64,000 nucleotides of DNA from JAGVSR01 sp963708775 (GCA_963708775.1 CAVPTI010000021.1:1-64000); one strand, 5' to 3'; shown: positions 35,949 to 45,516, counted from the stretch's first letter. A program made the numbers and translations. The notes: generated from the sequence alone by a model not told the origin.

Positions 35949-36962
35949 ATGAACCTCACTGCTCAGAATTTGGTGCTCCCATTGTGGGAACCTAAGAACT
36001 TGGTTCGCGCAATCGAGGCCGCCGGGGTGACACTTTGGTCATGGAACGTCGACACCGACGCGCTGGCCATGGACGACCGAGCTTATGACCTGTGGGGCGT
36101 GCCGCGCGGTGACGGGATTAAATTTGAAGATCTTTCTGCGCACATTCATCCTGCTGACCGCGATCGAGTGAAAGCGGCGTTCACGGCCACGCGTGCCATC
36201 ATAGGCCCCTATGAAATCGACTTCCGGGTGATGATCGGAGACGAACTGCGGTGGATTTCCGCCCGTGGTAAAGGCGACGACGAAGGGATGGTCCACCGGA
36301 TCAAATTCGGCATTTTCATCGATGTTACGGGGCGAAAGCAGGCAGAAGAAGGCCGCGAACTGCTGGCAGGCGAAATGAGCCATCGGGTCAAAAACCTGCT
36401 CGCTATTGCCTCTGGGCTCACCAGCATTTCATCTCGGTCGACATCAACGCCGACCGATATGGCAAGAGAACTGACGCTGAGACTGAGTGCTTTGGGTCGG
36501 GCACACGATCTCGTTCGGCCGGTGCCCGGGCAAACTGAAGCTGCCTCGGCGGCACTCCTTGGCGACCTCCTCACAGTACTCCTTGCTCCCTACGATGACA
36601 TGGGGGCGTTTAGTGGACGAATACGCGTGTCGGTACCGCGGATGAGCGTTGGAAACGCCTCCACAACGATCCTTGCTCTCGTCATGCATGAGCTAGCGAC
36701 GAACTCTCTGAAACACGGAGCCCTGTCGGTGGAGACAGGTACACTCGATGTTTCGTGCTCTGCGCAAGACGCCGTGGTCAAGATCGTCTGGACTGAGTGT
36801 GGAGGGCCGCCGGTGAAGCTGCCAGTGAGTTCAGGCGGCTATGGCAGTAAACTTGTGGAGCGCAGCGTAACAGGACATTTGCGCGGGACCATCGACTATG
36901 AGTGGGCCGAACAAGGTGTCATTGTCACCCTGACCATCAACCCGGAACGCCTCGCTCAGTAA
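35949..36962 (+). CDS. PAS-domain HWE-family sensor histidine kinase
   Basis: A 337-residue soluble kinase. Residues about 15-135 form a PAS sensor domain ending in the PAC-type strand (HRIKFGIFIDVTGRKQAEEG). The phosphoacceptor region is EMSHRVKNLLAIASGL. The ATPase domain has the HWE-type N box MHELATNSLKHGALS, the W-x-E motif in KIVWTECGGPP, and a G box GGYGSKLVERSV. There is no membrane helix, so it senses a cytoplasmic signal such as light, oxygen or redox state. No response regulator gene is adjacent, so it is an orphan kinase, as many of this family are in Hyphomicrobiales. Confidence 0.85.
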   Translation: MNLTAQNLVLPLWEPKNLVRAIEAAGVTLWSWNVDTDALAMDDRAYDLWGVPRGDGIKFEDLSAHIHPADRDRVKAAFTATRAIIGPYEIDFRVMIGDELRWISARGKGDDEGMVHRIKFGIFIDVTGRKQAEEGRELLAGEMSHRVKNLLAIASGLTSISSRSTSTPTDMARELTLRLSALGRAHDLVRPVPGQTEAASAALLGDLLTVLLAPYDDMGAFSGRIRVSVPRMSVGNASTTILALVMHELATNSLKHGALSVETGTLDVSCSAQDAVVKIVWTECGGPPVKLPVSSGGYGSKLVERSVTGHLRGTIDYEWAEQGVIVTLTINPERLAQ

Positions 36963-37317
36963 TTAGAACAGCTAAATCAAGGTCGCCGCGATGTCTGCGG
37001 TTGGCCCATCACGCGATCGTTTTGAAATACCATGCGTCGTGGATTGCGCGGCCCAATACCACCGAGCGAACTGATGTATCCGTCTCGAGAAATGGCAAGC
37101 GGACTAACTTCGGTCCTGATGACATGCATCCAGCTTTATATGTACGGCGCACCCAGTACTCTCCGGCACGAGCTAGGCATTGACGGTACCTTGCTTGAGC
37201 CAGAGCTGCGGTGCGCCGAGATTCGAAATTGGGCGCAACCGGTTGCTGCTGGATAGTTTCTCTCCATTTATAGGTTGTTTCAAACGAGTTTGAGAAGACG
37301 CGACTTAGCGTTTCACA

Positions 37318-37353
37318 AAAGAGGCCGCACCCTCGGAATGGTGCGGCCTCTTT
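37318..37353. terminator. intrinsic terminator downstream of the arylsulfatase gene
   Basis: An 11-bp stem (GAGGCCGCACC and its complement), extended by A-T pairs, closes an 8-base loop. On the minus strand it follows the sulfatase stop by 35 bases and has a CTTTTG tail; on the plus strand it is followed by TTTCTTTC. The 355 bases between the HWE kinase stop and this hairpin contain no gene I can support. Confidence 0.8.
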
Positions 37354-37387
37354 CTTTCGTCGACGAAGTCGGCCAGCGACTGGCGCG

Positions 37388-38956
37388 TTAGTTGTTACCA
37401 GGCTTGCTCATCACCGCTTCCATGACACGGTCGAGGTTGAAGCTGCCTGGCTTTTGGCGGGGCGGAAACTCTCTGAAGCTCTGCAGCCAGTTGCCAATGT
37501 AGGCTCCAGCCGGAGCGATCAGGAACATCCGGTCCATGTACCAGCGTTGGTATCCCATGGCATTTTCGTGTTCGGCGCGCTCGAACGGATCCATGCGCAG
37601 GTTAGTCAGCAAGGGCGCCCGGAGAACCTTGAAAGGATCTTGCCAGACGCGAAGGCCCTCCGCTTCCTGCTCGAGGAAAGTGACTTTCCAATTATTGTAG
37701 CGCAAGGCGGCGACGCTGCCGTCATCAGTCCAGTAGATGAACTCCTTACGCGGCCACTCCGCCTCGCCTTTCAGAGCCGGCCCTAGATCATAGCCGTCCA
37801 AGTGGACCTTGTAGGTTACGTCACCGATTTTACGTCCCGTCAGGAGATCTTCCTTCGCCGTCTTGTCTCCGGCGGCTGCGACCAGCGTCGTCAGCATGTC
37901 CTCATGTGCGCAAATGTCGTTGACTACTGTCCCGGGCTTGATCACCCCAGGCCATCTGATCACGGTCGGGACCCGATAGCCGCCCTCCCAGTTCGTGTTT
38001 TTTTCGCCTCGGAACATTGTGGTTCCGCCATCGGGCCAAGTGAAGGTCTCGGCACCATTGTCGGTCGAATACATGACGATCGTATTCTGATCGAGCCCAA
38101 GCTCCTTGAGCTTTGCGAGAACCTGCCCGACGTGTCCATCATGTTCAGCCATGCCATCGGCATAGATGCCAAGTCCGGTTTTGCCGTCCGACTCTTTCTT
38201 CAAGTGCGTGAAGACATGCATGCGAGTGGAGTTCCACCACATGAAAAATGGCTTCTTGTCCTTTGCGGCGCGATCCATAAAGTCGAGCGCTTTGACCGTG
38301 ACCTCTTCGTCAATCGTCTCCATGCGCTTGCGTGTCAGCGGGCCTGTATCGGTGATTTTGCCGTCTGCAAAACTATGAATGACGCCGCGAGGACCGAACT
38401 TCTTCTTGAATTCGGGATCCTTCGGATAATCCGGATTTTCCGGCTCTTCCTCGGCGTTGAGGTGATAAAGGTTGCCAAAGAACTCATCGAACCCGTGGTT
38501 GGTCGGCAGCATCTCGTCACGGTCGCCCAGGTGGTTCTTGCCGAATTGGCCCGTCAGATACCCTTGCGCCTTCAGAAGTGTCGCGATCGTCGGATCTTCT
38601 TTCTTCATGCCTTCAGGCGCGCCGGGAAGTCCGACTTTGGTGAGGCCTGTGCGAATGGGTGATTGTCCGGTGACGAAGGCGGCACGTCCTGCCGTGCAGC
38701 TCTGCTGCCCATACCAATCAGTAAACAGGGCGCCTTCGTTGGCAATGCTATCGATATTTGGTGTCTTGTATCCCATCATGCCTCGGTTGTAGGCGCTGAT
38801 GTTGAACTGGCCAATATCGTCGCCCCAAATCACGAGGATATTGGGCTTGTTTTGCGCCGAAGCTACGGATGCGCTGGCGGCGATGAGGAGCGCTGTTGTC
38901 GCCAAACGACAGGCTCTCCCATACCAACTGGAGTAAAATTTCACTGGTTTCTCCAC
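37388..38956 (-). CDS. arylsulfatase (formylglycine-type sulfatase)
   Basis: A 522-residue exported sulfate-ester hydrolase. The signal peptide is ATTALLIAASASVASA. The alkaline-phosphatase-superfamily metal site starts ILVIWGDDIGQ. The active-site motif CTAGRAAFVTGQ has the Cys that must be oxidised to formylglycine and the conserved Arg. Further metal ligands occur in STDNGAETFTWP, and GQFGKNHLGD carries the conserved Lys and His. No maturase is encoded nearby; EgtB at 32 kb has a related fold but not that activity. A second GTG 12 bases in (38944) has GGAG spaced better. The divergent Crp-family gene, 120 bases away, is the obvious candidate regulator. Confidence 0.88.
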   Translation of the reverse strand: MEKPVKFYSSWYGRACRLATTALLIAASASVASAQNKPNILVIWGDDIGQFNISAYNRGMMGYKTPNIDSIANEGALFTDWYGQQSCTAGRAAFVTGQSPIRTGLTKVGLPGAPEGMKKEDPTIATLLKAQGYLTGQFGKNHLGDRDEMLPTNHGFDEFFGNLYHLNAEEEPENPDYPKDPEFKKKFGPRGVIHSFADGKITDTGPLTRKRMETIDEEVTVKALDFMDRAAKDKKPFFMWWNSTRMHVFTHLKKESDGKTGLGIYADGMAEHDGHVGQVLAKLKELGLDQNTIVMYSTDNGAETFTWPDGGTTMFRGEKNTNWEGGYRVPTVIRWPGVIKPGTVVNDICAHEDMLTTLVAAAGDKTAKEDLLTGRKIGDVTYKVHLDGYDLGPALKGEAEWPRKEFIYWTDDGSVAALRYNNWKVTFLEQEAEGLRVWQDPFKVLRAPLLTNLRMDPFERAEHENAMGYQRWYMDRMFLIAPAGAYIGNWLQSFREFPPRQKPGSFNLDRVMEAVMSKPGNN

Positions 38957-39076
38957 TACTTCCGGCCGAAGCCATAAACGTCAATAACGAAAGCTGTCTC
39001 GAACTATGGAACGATCAGAGACTGTTTCAGCATATTCGACTGCCCCGGGACAGATTGGCACAAATGGACCATTTCC

Positions 39077-39745
39077 ATGGCAAAAAGAGTGAAGCTCTAT
39101 CCGCTTAATGAAGTTGGCTGGCTTGCAGAACAATCCAACGATTTTATCGAGTGGGCGGAGCAGGTAGGCCGTTGGAAGACCTTCAAAAAAGGACAATTCA
39201 TCTATCATGCGGGCGACCGGTCTGATGGACTTTACGGTCTGGCATCTGGAAGCCTGCAAATGACATTCCCGCTTGTGGCGGAAGAGCCCGTTGTCATTTA
39301 CCGCGCCGAGATAGGCTTCTGGATTGGCGACGCAGCGGAACTGACGAACCGTCCGCGGATGGTGACGCTGATGGCTGCTTCACAAGCGAAACTGCTTCAT
39401 CTTCCAAGCTCTGCCATCAAAATACTGCTGGCCAATAAGCCCGAACAGTGGCGGTGTTTTTATCAGCTTAGCGCGTCGAATTTGCATGCGGCAGTTACCC
39501 AACTCGCTGAAGTGTTGGCGTTAACTGTAAGAGCACGCGTCTGCAGGCGCTTGCTTGCGCTTTCAGATCAAGACGGTTTTGCTGCAATCACGCAGGAAGA
39601 GCTCGCAAGATTGTTGGGTGTCGCCCGGCCAACTTTACGGCGATGCCTTGCCGATCTTGAAGCGCAAGGTGGGCTCGAGACGAACTATCGTAAGCTGCGC
39701 GTTCTCGATTCTTCTGTCTTGAATGCCTTCAAAAATGAGCAATGA
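39077..39745 (+). CDS. Crp/Fnr-family transcriptional regulator
   Basis: A 222-residue regulator. The N-terminal cyclic-nucleotide-binding-type beta-barrel spans about residues 25-130 (FIYHAGDRSDGLYGLASGSL). A long dimer helix follows, then a C-terminal winged helix (ITQEELARLLGVARPTLRRC). No cysteine cluster for Fe-S binding and no clear cAMP phosphate-binding loop are seen, so the signal is unknown. It is divergent from the arylsulfatase gene, and the 120-base region between them must carry both promoters, which suggests control of sulfatase expression. Confidence 0.8.
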   Translation: MAKRVKLYPLNEVGWLAEQSNDFIEWAEQVGRWKTFKKGQFIYHAGDRSDGLYGLASGSLQMTFPLVAEEPVVIYRAEIGFWIGDAAELTNRPRMVTLMAASQAKLLHLPSSAIKILLANKPEQWRCFYQLSASNLHAAVTQLAEVLALTVRARVCRRLLALSDQDGFAAITQEELARLLGVARPTLRRCLADLEAQGGLETNYRKLRVLDSSVLNAFKNEQ

Positions 39746-40246
39746 GCCGCATTCGTCCCTTTTGTAGCGCCTACCAAAACCGAGCGTTCATCTCAGCGGT
39801 TGGCTTTTTGCCCGCCGGCAACCGAAGAGGCGAACCTCCTCTTGGCACGTATGTCGTTGCACCTCGCGATGCAGCAAATACACAATTTCGCCAGCGGCAC
39901 AGGCCGAACGAGAATGCCGTGGTTGTCTCCTCATGGCCCTAAGGCGTAGTTGAGGTTTGGGCTCGCCACGGCTGCCGACAGTCTCACGCGCGACGACCCG
40001 CGCATCAGCTGACTTCGCGCGTGCGGGAGGGACATCAACCTTAGCGTCAGAGCCGACGGAGTAGCCTGGTCCGTTTTCTCAATAAGGAGGCGTTACTCTT
40101 TCGACTGCTCTTCACAAGGACCCTGCGGCTCAGGGGTTCCCGCTTGCTAACCGCCTTCAGATGCTGCTTTCCATCAAAAGCGACCCTTCGCGTGCACCGC
40201 ACAGCCGTCGCTTGATGCCGCCTTCGTTTCCCGCTTCCTGGCAAGC
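39746..40246. other. 500-base region without a supported gene
   Basis: Between the Crp-family stop and the rfbD stop I find only short frames with no recognisable domain. One (39742-39942) starts by overlapping the regulator stop (ATGA) but has no convincing protein character. No RNA gene or hairpin was recognised. Confidence 0.4.
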
Positions 40247-41155
40247 TCACGTTACTCTTTGTTGCATGGCGTTGTTCCAACGATTGACCAACTCCCGAAC
40301 TCCGTCTTGCCACGAAGGTAGTCGGAGAGAAAACGTTTCATCGAACTTCTTGTAATCCAAAGTGCAGTTTGGCGGACGTATCGTTAGCGTCGGGTATTGA
40401 GCTGTCGATATTGGTGTGACCCTTACCTTCTCCTTTTTCGCGTTCTCGAGGTTTTTGCATATTTCTTTGGCGAATTCGTACCACGTCGGACTTCCAGGTG
40501 CGGCGACGTGATAGATGCCCCACGCTTTATCGCCATGTGCTTCAGCAAGGAGGCGCCGCGCGAGTGCAAGCAGCAGTGTCGCGAAATGCGGCGCATAGGT
40601 TGGGTTGCCGCGTTGATCGTCAACGATGTCCAGCGGAGTATCACTCTTCGAAGCAAGATCTAAAACGCGGGTGAAGAAGTTGCGGCCTGTAGCGCTGTAA
40701 ACCCATCCAGTGCGAACGATAATATGCTTCGCGTTTACTTGTCTTACGGCCTCCTCTCCCTCCAGCTTTGATTGCCCATAGATGGTGGTTGGCCGTGTCT
40801 CGTCCGTCTCGGCGTAGGGCGCCGATTTCATTCCGTCGAAGACATAGTGGGTCGATAGATGGATGATCGGCACGTTTCGACGAGCTGCGGCTTCCGCAAA
40901 TCTCCGAGCCCCATCGCGGTTTAAGAGAAATGCAAGGTCGGGTTCGGTTTCCGCTTTGTCGACGGCAGTATACGCCGCAGTATTGATTACGAGATCCGGG
41001 CTGACGTCGGCAAAGGCCCGCTCGATAGAGCGCGGGTCGCGGACGTCGAGAGCAGGTCGCCCGATAGCAAACGCCTGAACGTCAGGTGATGACATCGCCT
41101 CATCAGCCAAGGCCCTCGCGATCTGGCCATGCCAGCCTGAAATAATTAGCCGCAT
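40247..41155 (-). CDS. rfbD: dTDP-4-dehydrorhamnose reductase family protein
   Basis: A 302-residue NAD(P)H-dependent reductase of the extended SDR type, the last step of dTDP-L-rhamnose synthesis. It has the nucleotide-binding loop ISGWHGQIARALA, the family segment VINTAAYTAVDKAETEPDLA, the catalytic-region strand HLSTHYVFDG and the Y-x-x-x-K pair in TTIYGQSKLEGEEA. The glycine loop is slightly atypical (GWHGQI instead of GxxGQL). The ATG at 41155 fits the family N-terminus; the frame is open for 24 codons more. The other rhamnose genes (rfbA, B, C) are not adjacent, so it may act on another sugar or work with genes elsewhere. Confidence 0.8.
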   Translation of the reverse strand: MRLIISGWHGQIARALADEAMSSPDVQAFAIGRPALDVRDPRSIERAFADVSPDLVINTAAYTAVDKAETEPDLAFLLNRDGARRFAEAAARRNVPIIHLSTHYVFDGMKSAPYAETDETRPTTIYGQSKLEGEEAVRQVNAKHIIVRTGWVYSATGRNFFTRVLDLASKSDTPLDIVDDQRGNPTYAPHFATLLLALARRLLAEAHGDKAWGIYHVAAPGSPTWYEFAKEICKNLENAKKEKVRVTPISTAQYPTLTIRPPNCTLDYKKFDETFSLRLPSWQDGVRELVNRWNNAMQQRVT

Positions 41156-41274
41156 GGTTCCATGTGGTGCCGCACGTTTGTGACTATGTGGTGGCCGTCG
41201 ATGGGTGGCCAGTTGCGGGATGGACAAAAAGCTGCAGGCCCTGTCGAGCGTGCATACGGAAAAAGCGCGTTCGA

Positions 41275-41529
41275 CTACTTCTTCTTAGCTCGCTTTCGAT
41301 GCGATCTGGATGGCTCCTTGTTCTCCAGCCGGCGGCAAAAATCACTATTCGTTCCGCTTAAGCATCCATAGCGTTCGAGTAGTTCGGCATCACGGTCGCT
41401 TATCGGTCCCCCCGCTCTTGCATTTGCTCTCGCATGCTCGAGTTCCGCTGCCTCTCCAAGGCCGCCTGCTGTCGCCGGCGTCGCAAGGAAGAGCATGAGA
41501 AGGACTATAGTAGAAACGAAATTGTTCAT
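41275..41529 (-). CDS. small exported protein of unknown function
   Basis: An 84-residue protein beginning with a signal peptide (MNNFVSTIVLLMLFLATPAT). The mature part has an acidic helix (GLGEAAELEHARANARAGGP), two cysteines (RYGCLSGTNSDFC) and a very basic tail ending RSHRKRAKKK. The ATG at 41529 starts the signal directly; the frame is open for 23 codons upstream. Family not recognised. Confidence 0.55.
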   Translation of the reverse strand: MNNFVSTIVLLMLFLATPATAGGLGEAAELEHARANARAGGPISDRDAELLERYGCLSGTNSDFCRRLENKEPSRSHRKRAKKK

Positions 41530-41922
41530 CGAGGCACCAGAGGATGATCGTAGGTCAACCTCTGTCCTATAGGAGTTCAATAAGCTTGGGTAGCGCACCG
41601 CTCGTTGCCGGTTCTCAAAGCCGGTGCAGACGACCGCCGAACCGCTGCGCGACAGGGCCGACCTTCAGATACATGGTACCACTGCGATAAGCGGCACCGG
41701 AACGACCTGCAGGGTGATGTCGTCGTCCCGGTGCCCAACCCAACGTCGTGCAGGGGACGTTGAGTATTGGAGCCGATTGCGCTGGTGCGTGGTGCTGGCA
41801 GTTGTCTAGCAAGCGCCCTGTAACGTCGGAGAGAGGTTACAATCAACGTCGTTCGCGGAGATAACATCGCGGTTGCCGTTTTTAACATCGTGTTAGCGGC
41901 AGACTTGCGATGGTCTTGCCGG
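41530..41922. other. 390-base region without a supported gene
   Basis: Open frames here are short and mutually overlapping, and none has a recognisable domain. A 6-bp inverted repeat TGTAAC/GTTACA lies near 41820-41842, but its arrangement differs from the direct-repeat element seen at 44.8 and 49.1 kb. Confidence 0.35.
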
Positions 41923-42468
41923 CTAGCGGCCGCCGCCGGTGGCCCCAGCACCAGGTTGTCCCCCGGCTCCGGGCCCAACCGGTCCAGGTGGCGGACGATC
42001 GGGCGGTGGAATATGGAGGGATCCTGCGCGCGCAATTTCGGTTGCCACCAACTGGCAATCGCGATTTTCATCCAGAATGCGAAAGGCTGGATTTTCCTTC
42101 GCCGTCATTTCGACGTGCGACAGCGACCCGTTCTTGTCAGCATCGAAAAAGCTCAAATCGGCGACGACAAACATCCGATCGGTTTTCGCGATTGATGCAA
42201 ATTCTACGGCTGAGATGGACTGGTTTCGATCGGCGTCGACTTCGGAAATGATCATGCTGACATATCCATTCCACTCATCACACGTCACCGTCTCGTCTTT
42301 GTTCAAATCCCAACTGGCGACAGACATCAGATATGCCTTATCGGGACCTCCCGGTTGCTGCGGAACAATGGGGGAGTTCCAAACCCCGCAACCCGTGAGG
42401 GTGAAAAGACAAAGGGACAGTGATGCTCGAAGGGCTGCGCGAGGGGGTGCCGGCACAACGTGTGGCAC
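41923..42468 (-). CDS. EF-hand lipoprotein
   Basis: A 181-residue protein with a lipoprotein signal (LSLCLFTLTGC) and at least three, probably four, EF-hand calcium loops: DLNKDETVTCDEW, DADRNQSISAVEF, DADKNGSLSHVEM and the less regular DENRDCQLVATEI. The C-terminus is a Pro/Gly-rich tail. It starts at a GTG. It lies 106 bases downstream of the sensor kinase on the same strand, so it may be the third gene of a regulator-kinase-lipoprotein operon and bind calcium at the envelope. That it modulates the kinase is inference from position only. Confidence 0.75.
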   Translation of the reverse strand: MPHVVPAPPRAALRASLSLCLFTLTGCGVWNSPIVPQQPGGPDKAYLMSVASWDLNKDETVTCDEWNGYVSMIISEVDADRNQSISAVEFASIAKTDRMFVVADLSFFDADKNGSLSHVEMTAKENPAFRILDENRDCQLVATEIARAGSLHIPPPDRPPPGPVGPGAGGQPGAGATGGGR

Positions 42469-42574
42469 GGTCGACTTGTCCCTGTGCCTTGATGAAAATC
42501 GTCCGCACCGGCTGAGTCTTCAACGGCGCAAAACCGATCCTTGAATACGCTGAAGGCCGGGGAACACTCTGTGT

Positions 42575-44027
42575 CTAGCGGCGCGGCAATGAAATTCTCA
42601 CGCTGAGACCACCGCCGTCGCGGTTGAGCAAGTCGATCGTTCCGCCGTGGCTTTGAACAACGTCACGTGCAATGGTCAGTCCCAGACCGGCACCTGGTAC
42701 GTTTTGCCCACGGGCGGGGTCAAGGCGCCGGAATGGCGCGAACGCGTCTTCCTTCCTATCGATCGGGATTCCTGGCCCCTCATCATCGACGGTGACCACC
42801 AGCGCGTCCGGTTCGACGGACAATCCGATATGTGCTGACGTCCCATACTTGATCGCATTGTCGACGACATTGCGAAAGGCTCGTTTGAGGGAGGTCGGAT
42901 GCGCCATGGCCTCGACGTGGTTGGGTCCATCATATGTGCAACGGCGTCCTGCGTCGCATTCTTCATCCGCGAGGCTAATCAGGAGCGCAGCGACATCTGT
43001 TGATTGATTGGGTGCGATCCGCGCTTCACCGCTTGCGAATGCCAGAGTCGAATTCAATCATGGACTGCATATCGGCAATTTCAGCCAGCAGAGCAGACTT
43101 CTCATCGCCTTTGACGAGAGGCTCCGCCGCCAGCCTCAGTCGCGTCAGTGAGGATCGCAAATCATGCGAGATGGCTGCCAATATTTGTGTCCGATCATCG
43201 ACAAAGCGCAGCAGACGCCGCTGCATATCTTCAAATGCCTTGGCCACTGACGCGAATTCATGCAGGCCGTGCGTATCGACCTGGACGGGATCACGTGCGC
43301 TTCCGACCTGGTCCGCCGCCTTGACGAGGCGGTCGAGCGGCGCAACCAAGCGACGAGCCATAAATGTTGAAACGAGCGCAATGATAATGCCACCTGCCAA
43401 CAGGGGCGCGAAGGGAAGATGTCCATGCGGGTTGCCTTCGTGGAATCCAATGAGTTCAACGCCGAGCCACGTACGATCGCGCATTTCAACCCATATCCGG
43501 GTGCCAGCCAGAGCTAGAACTTCGGGTTCGTTAGGACCTACCGGCCCGGTTCCCAACTGCGAACGGATCGAGGCCGGTTCGATACTCACTTTCACAAGAT
43601 CTAGAGGAAATCTATGGTTGAGGATGGATGCTGCGACGCGGATCTGTATGGCATTGGATGCCAACTTCTCGCTCAAGGTGGCGGCCAGTCGCGCCGCCAA
43701 GGGGGACGTGCTTTCATCAGCGTCTGATGCTGGCGGCGAGCGGGACCAGGTAAGGTGAAGCCCCGTCTCGGTAGCCAAGGCTTCGACGGCTCGAGGCCGC
43801 AATTGGATGGGCTTTGCTTGAATCTGCTCGACGATATAGGCCGTTTGCTCTGACAGCCATCTTGTCCCTGTCAGCCGAATTTCAGGATCAGAAAATAGCC
43901 GGAGTTGAACAAGTGCCTGCGTTTGAATGGCAACGAGTGACAAAATAAGGGTCATGGCAATACGGCGGCTCAGGCTTGGTCTTAGTAGCCATCCTGTTGT
44001 TGTGCCAGTGTCAGGAGCTTTCACCAT
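42575..44027 (-). pseudogene. sensor histidine kinase (EnvZ/RstB type), one frameshift
   Basis: The first frame (44027-43026) gives a membrane helix, a periplasmic domain, a second helix (FAPLLAGGIIIALVSTFMAR), HAMP and the phosphoacceptor region ILAAISHDLRSSLTRLRLAA. The frame is lost at GAATTC (43050-43055). Removing one T joins MQSMIE to STLAFASGEARI and the rest of the kinase: N box NVVDNAIKYG, G1 VDDEGPGIP and G2 GAGLGLTIARDVV, ending at 42575. The start overlaps the response-regulator stop by 17 bases, so the two are translationally coupled. The single-base nature of the break, next to a TT pair, is compatible with a sequence error. Confidence 0.8.
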
Positions 44028-44745
44028 CGGGCAGTGTGACCTCGGGCGTGAAAATGTAACCGCTGTTGCGAACAGTTTTGATAATTTGCGGAGTTTGAGG
44101 ATCGACCTCCAGCTTACGCCGCAACCGCATCACTTGCACATCAATGGCCCGGTCCACACTCAAGCTGGCACGGCCTCGGGCAAGGTCCAGCAACTGATCG
44201 CGATTGAGGACAACGTTTGGATGTTCCACGAAGGCTTGCAGAAGATCAAATTCTCCCGTTGTCAGATCGACGAGGGCACCTGACCGTGACGTTAGTGTAC
44301 GGGCGCGAACATCGAGAAGCCAACCTGCAAAGCCGAACTGCGTGGCCCCTTTCTTTTCTTGTCCGAGAGCCTGCGCCCCCTTGCGTCGCAATACCACGCG
44401 GATGCGGGCGAGAAGCTCGCGAGGGCTGAACGGCTTGCAGACGTAGTCTTCAGCCCCGATTTCGAGACCAATGATGCGATCTGTTTCCGCGGCGATGGCC
44501 GTTAGAAGTATCACAGGGATTTTGGTTTCAGTTGCCATCCGGCGGCAAATTGACAGTCCATCCTCGCCCGGCATCATCACGTCCAGAACAAGGAGATCGA
44601 TGTGAGCGTTGGCGAGTTTCAACTGCATATCGTGGCCGTCGGCGGCCGCTGTCACGCGAACCCCCTGCTCGGTCAAATACTTCGCCAACCCAGATCTGAT
44701 CTTAGGGTCATCATCGACGACCATGACGTGTGGATTGCGTGACAT
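44011..44745 (-). CDS. OmpR-family response regulator
   Basis: A 244-residue two-component regulator. The receiver domain (MVVDDDPKIRSGLAKYL, phosphorylated Asp in LLVLDVMMPGEDG, conserved Lys in YVCKPFSPREL) is joined to a winged-helix DNA-binding domain (LTTGEFDLLQAFVEHPN, then SVDRAIDVQVMRLRRKLEVD). I use ATG 44745 (MSRNPHV). A longer start at 44790 would place the ATG directly against a repeat element that looks like the protein's own operator. The kinase gene overlaps its 3' end. Upstream repeats suggest autoregulation. Confidence 0.85.
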   Translation of the reverse strand: MSRNPHVMVVDDDPKIRSGLAKYLTEQGVRVTAAADGHDMQLKLANAHIDLLVLDVMMPGEDGLSICRRMATETKIPVILLTAIAAETDRIIGLEIGAEDYVCKPFSPRELLARIRVVLRRKGAQALGQEKKGATQFGFAGWLLDVRARTLTSRSGALVDLTTGEFDLLQAFVEHPNVVLNRDQLLDLARGRASLSVDRAIDVQVMRLRRKLEVDPQTPQIIKTVRNSGYIFTPEVTLPDGESS

Positions 44746-44790
44746 TGAACTTATATGACGTCCGGTGAACGGAGTGACAAGCCGCGGCAT

Positions 44791-44806
44791 GTAACACTTT
44801 GTTGCA
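44791..44806 (-). promoter_or_regulatory. degenerate copy of the TGTTAC direct-repeat element
   Basis: Read on the minus strand, TGCAACAAAGTGTTAC matches 12 of 16 positions of the better site at 44830-44845. It lies in opposite orientation, 46 bases upstream of the preferred regulator start. Confidence 0.4.
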
Positions 44807-44829
44807 TTCGACCGAGCCTTTCCTCGACT

Positions 44830-44845
44830 TGTTACACACTGTTAC
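44830..44845 (+). promoter_or_regulatory. putative operator TGTTACACACTGTTAC (direct repeat, 10-bp period)
   Basis: Two TGTTAC half-sites are 10 bases apart, the arrangement typical of OmpR-family binding. It lies between the response-regulator gene (leftward) and the receiver/SGNH genes (rightward). A near-identical element sits upstream of the secretin gene at 49126-49141 (14 of 16 bases). Confidence 0.55.
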
Positions 44846-44901
44846 GAGAATGGATGGACGGGTCATCGGCCCAGCCTGGAGGAGCGCTATGATTCCTCGG
44901 C

Positions 44902-45149
44902 ATGAATAGTACAACCAAACCCAAACTGGTCACCCGCCCGGAAATCGTGGTCGGCATCGCTAAGCCGGCTCCACCGGCGAGCGAAACGCGAGGGTTTTCG
45001 ACATCATCGGCGGTTATTGCCGGTGATGGCAGCCGTAGCATCCGGTCTCGGCTGCCATGGTGAGTGATGCCCCGTTGCTTCGCGATCTGGAGAGACAGAT
45101 TTCCGTCAAGGACAGCGAGGTTATTTGTCATGATAGCCACCAATCTTGA
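44902..45149 (+). other. leader region with two possible small ORFs
   Basis: A 53-codon frame begins at ATG 44902 (MNSTTKPKLVTRPEIVVGIA) and ends at a TGA near 45061. A 30-codon frame begins at ATG 45057 (MVSDAPLLRDLERQISVKDS), ends at 45149 and overlaps the receiver gene start. A strong GGAGGAGCGCT lies before another ATG at 44890 that reads only six codons. These may be leader peptides or pieces of one frameshifted small gene; no family is recognised. Confidence 0.3.
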
Positions 45150-45512
45150 CCCCACCGCTTCGCGGGCTGTCCTCGTGGTCGACACCGATCTGGTCCGCGG
45201 TCTTTCCCTGCGCTTTGTCCTTGCCAAACACGGATACGACGTCGTGCAGGCCTTTAATGACGGCGTGGCTGAAACGTTAATTAAAAAGGGCTTTGTGCCG
45301 CCGTCGTTTGGCTGACGAGTAAACAATTTCAGTCGTCGCAAATAATTGAAAGCCTGCTGGAGCAACAAATTCCAGTCTTGGTTCTGTTGAGCAGCGACGC
45401 GCGATCATGTCAGCAGACCTATGCAGCCGCCGTGATTCAGCCTGGTAATTCCTCGATCCAAACCATTATGGCGCTCATTGGCGGAATGGCTACGCCTGAG
45501 TTGCGGAGTTAG
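45130..45512 (+). pseudogene. receiver-like domain protein, one frameshift
   Basis: ATG 45130 starts a short protein with a receiver-like first half (AVLVVDTDLVRGLSLRFVLA, KHGYDVVQAFNDG). The frame ends early at 45315. Adding one base in the AAAAAGGG run (45283-45290) continues into AAVVWLTSKQFQSSQIIESL, IPVLVLLSSDA and a stop at 45510-45512. The result is a complete receiver-sized fold of about 127 residues. The second acidic residue of the phosphorylation site is replaced by a hydrophobic strand (AAVVWLT where a D is expected), so it may be a pseudo-receiver. The stop is 4 bases before the SGNH hydrolase start, so they are co-transcribed. Confidence 0.55.
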
Positions 45513-45516
45513 CGCG

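Noticed and set aside
37032..37256. 74-codon frame after the HWE kinase
   Set aside because: No domain, no clear ribosome-binding site, and it ends before the terminator without a convincing protein pattern.
37802..38662. 286-codon open frame on the plus strand
   Set aside because: It lies fully antisense to the arylsulfatase gene, which has complete family motifs; the plus-strand protein has no recognisable domain.
41816..41842. TGTAAC/GTTACA pair as a further operator of the 44 kb regulator
   Set aside because: The half-sites are inverted and spaced differently from the direct repeats, and the site is downstream of the operon.
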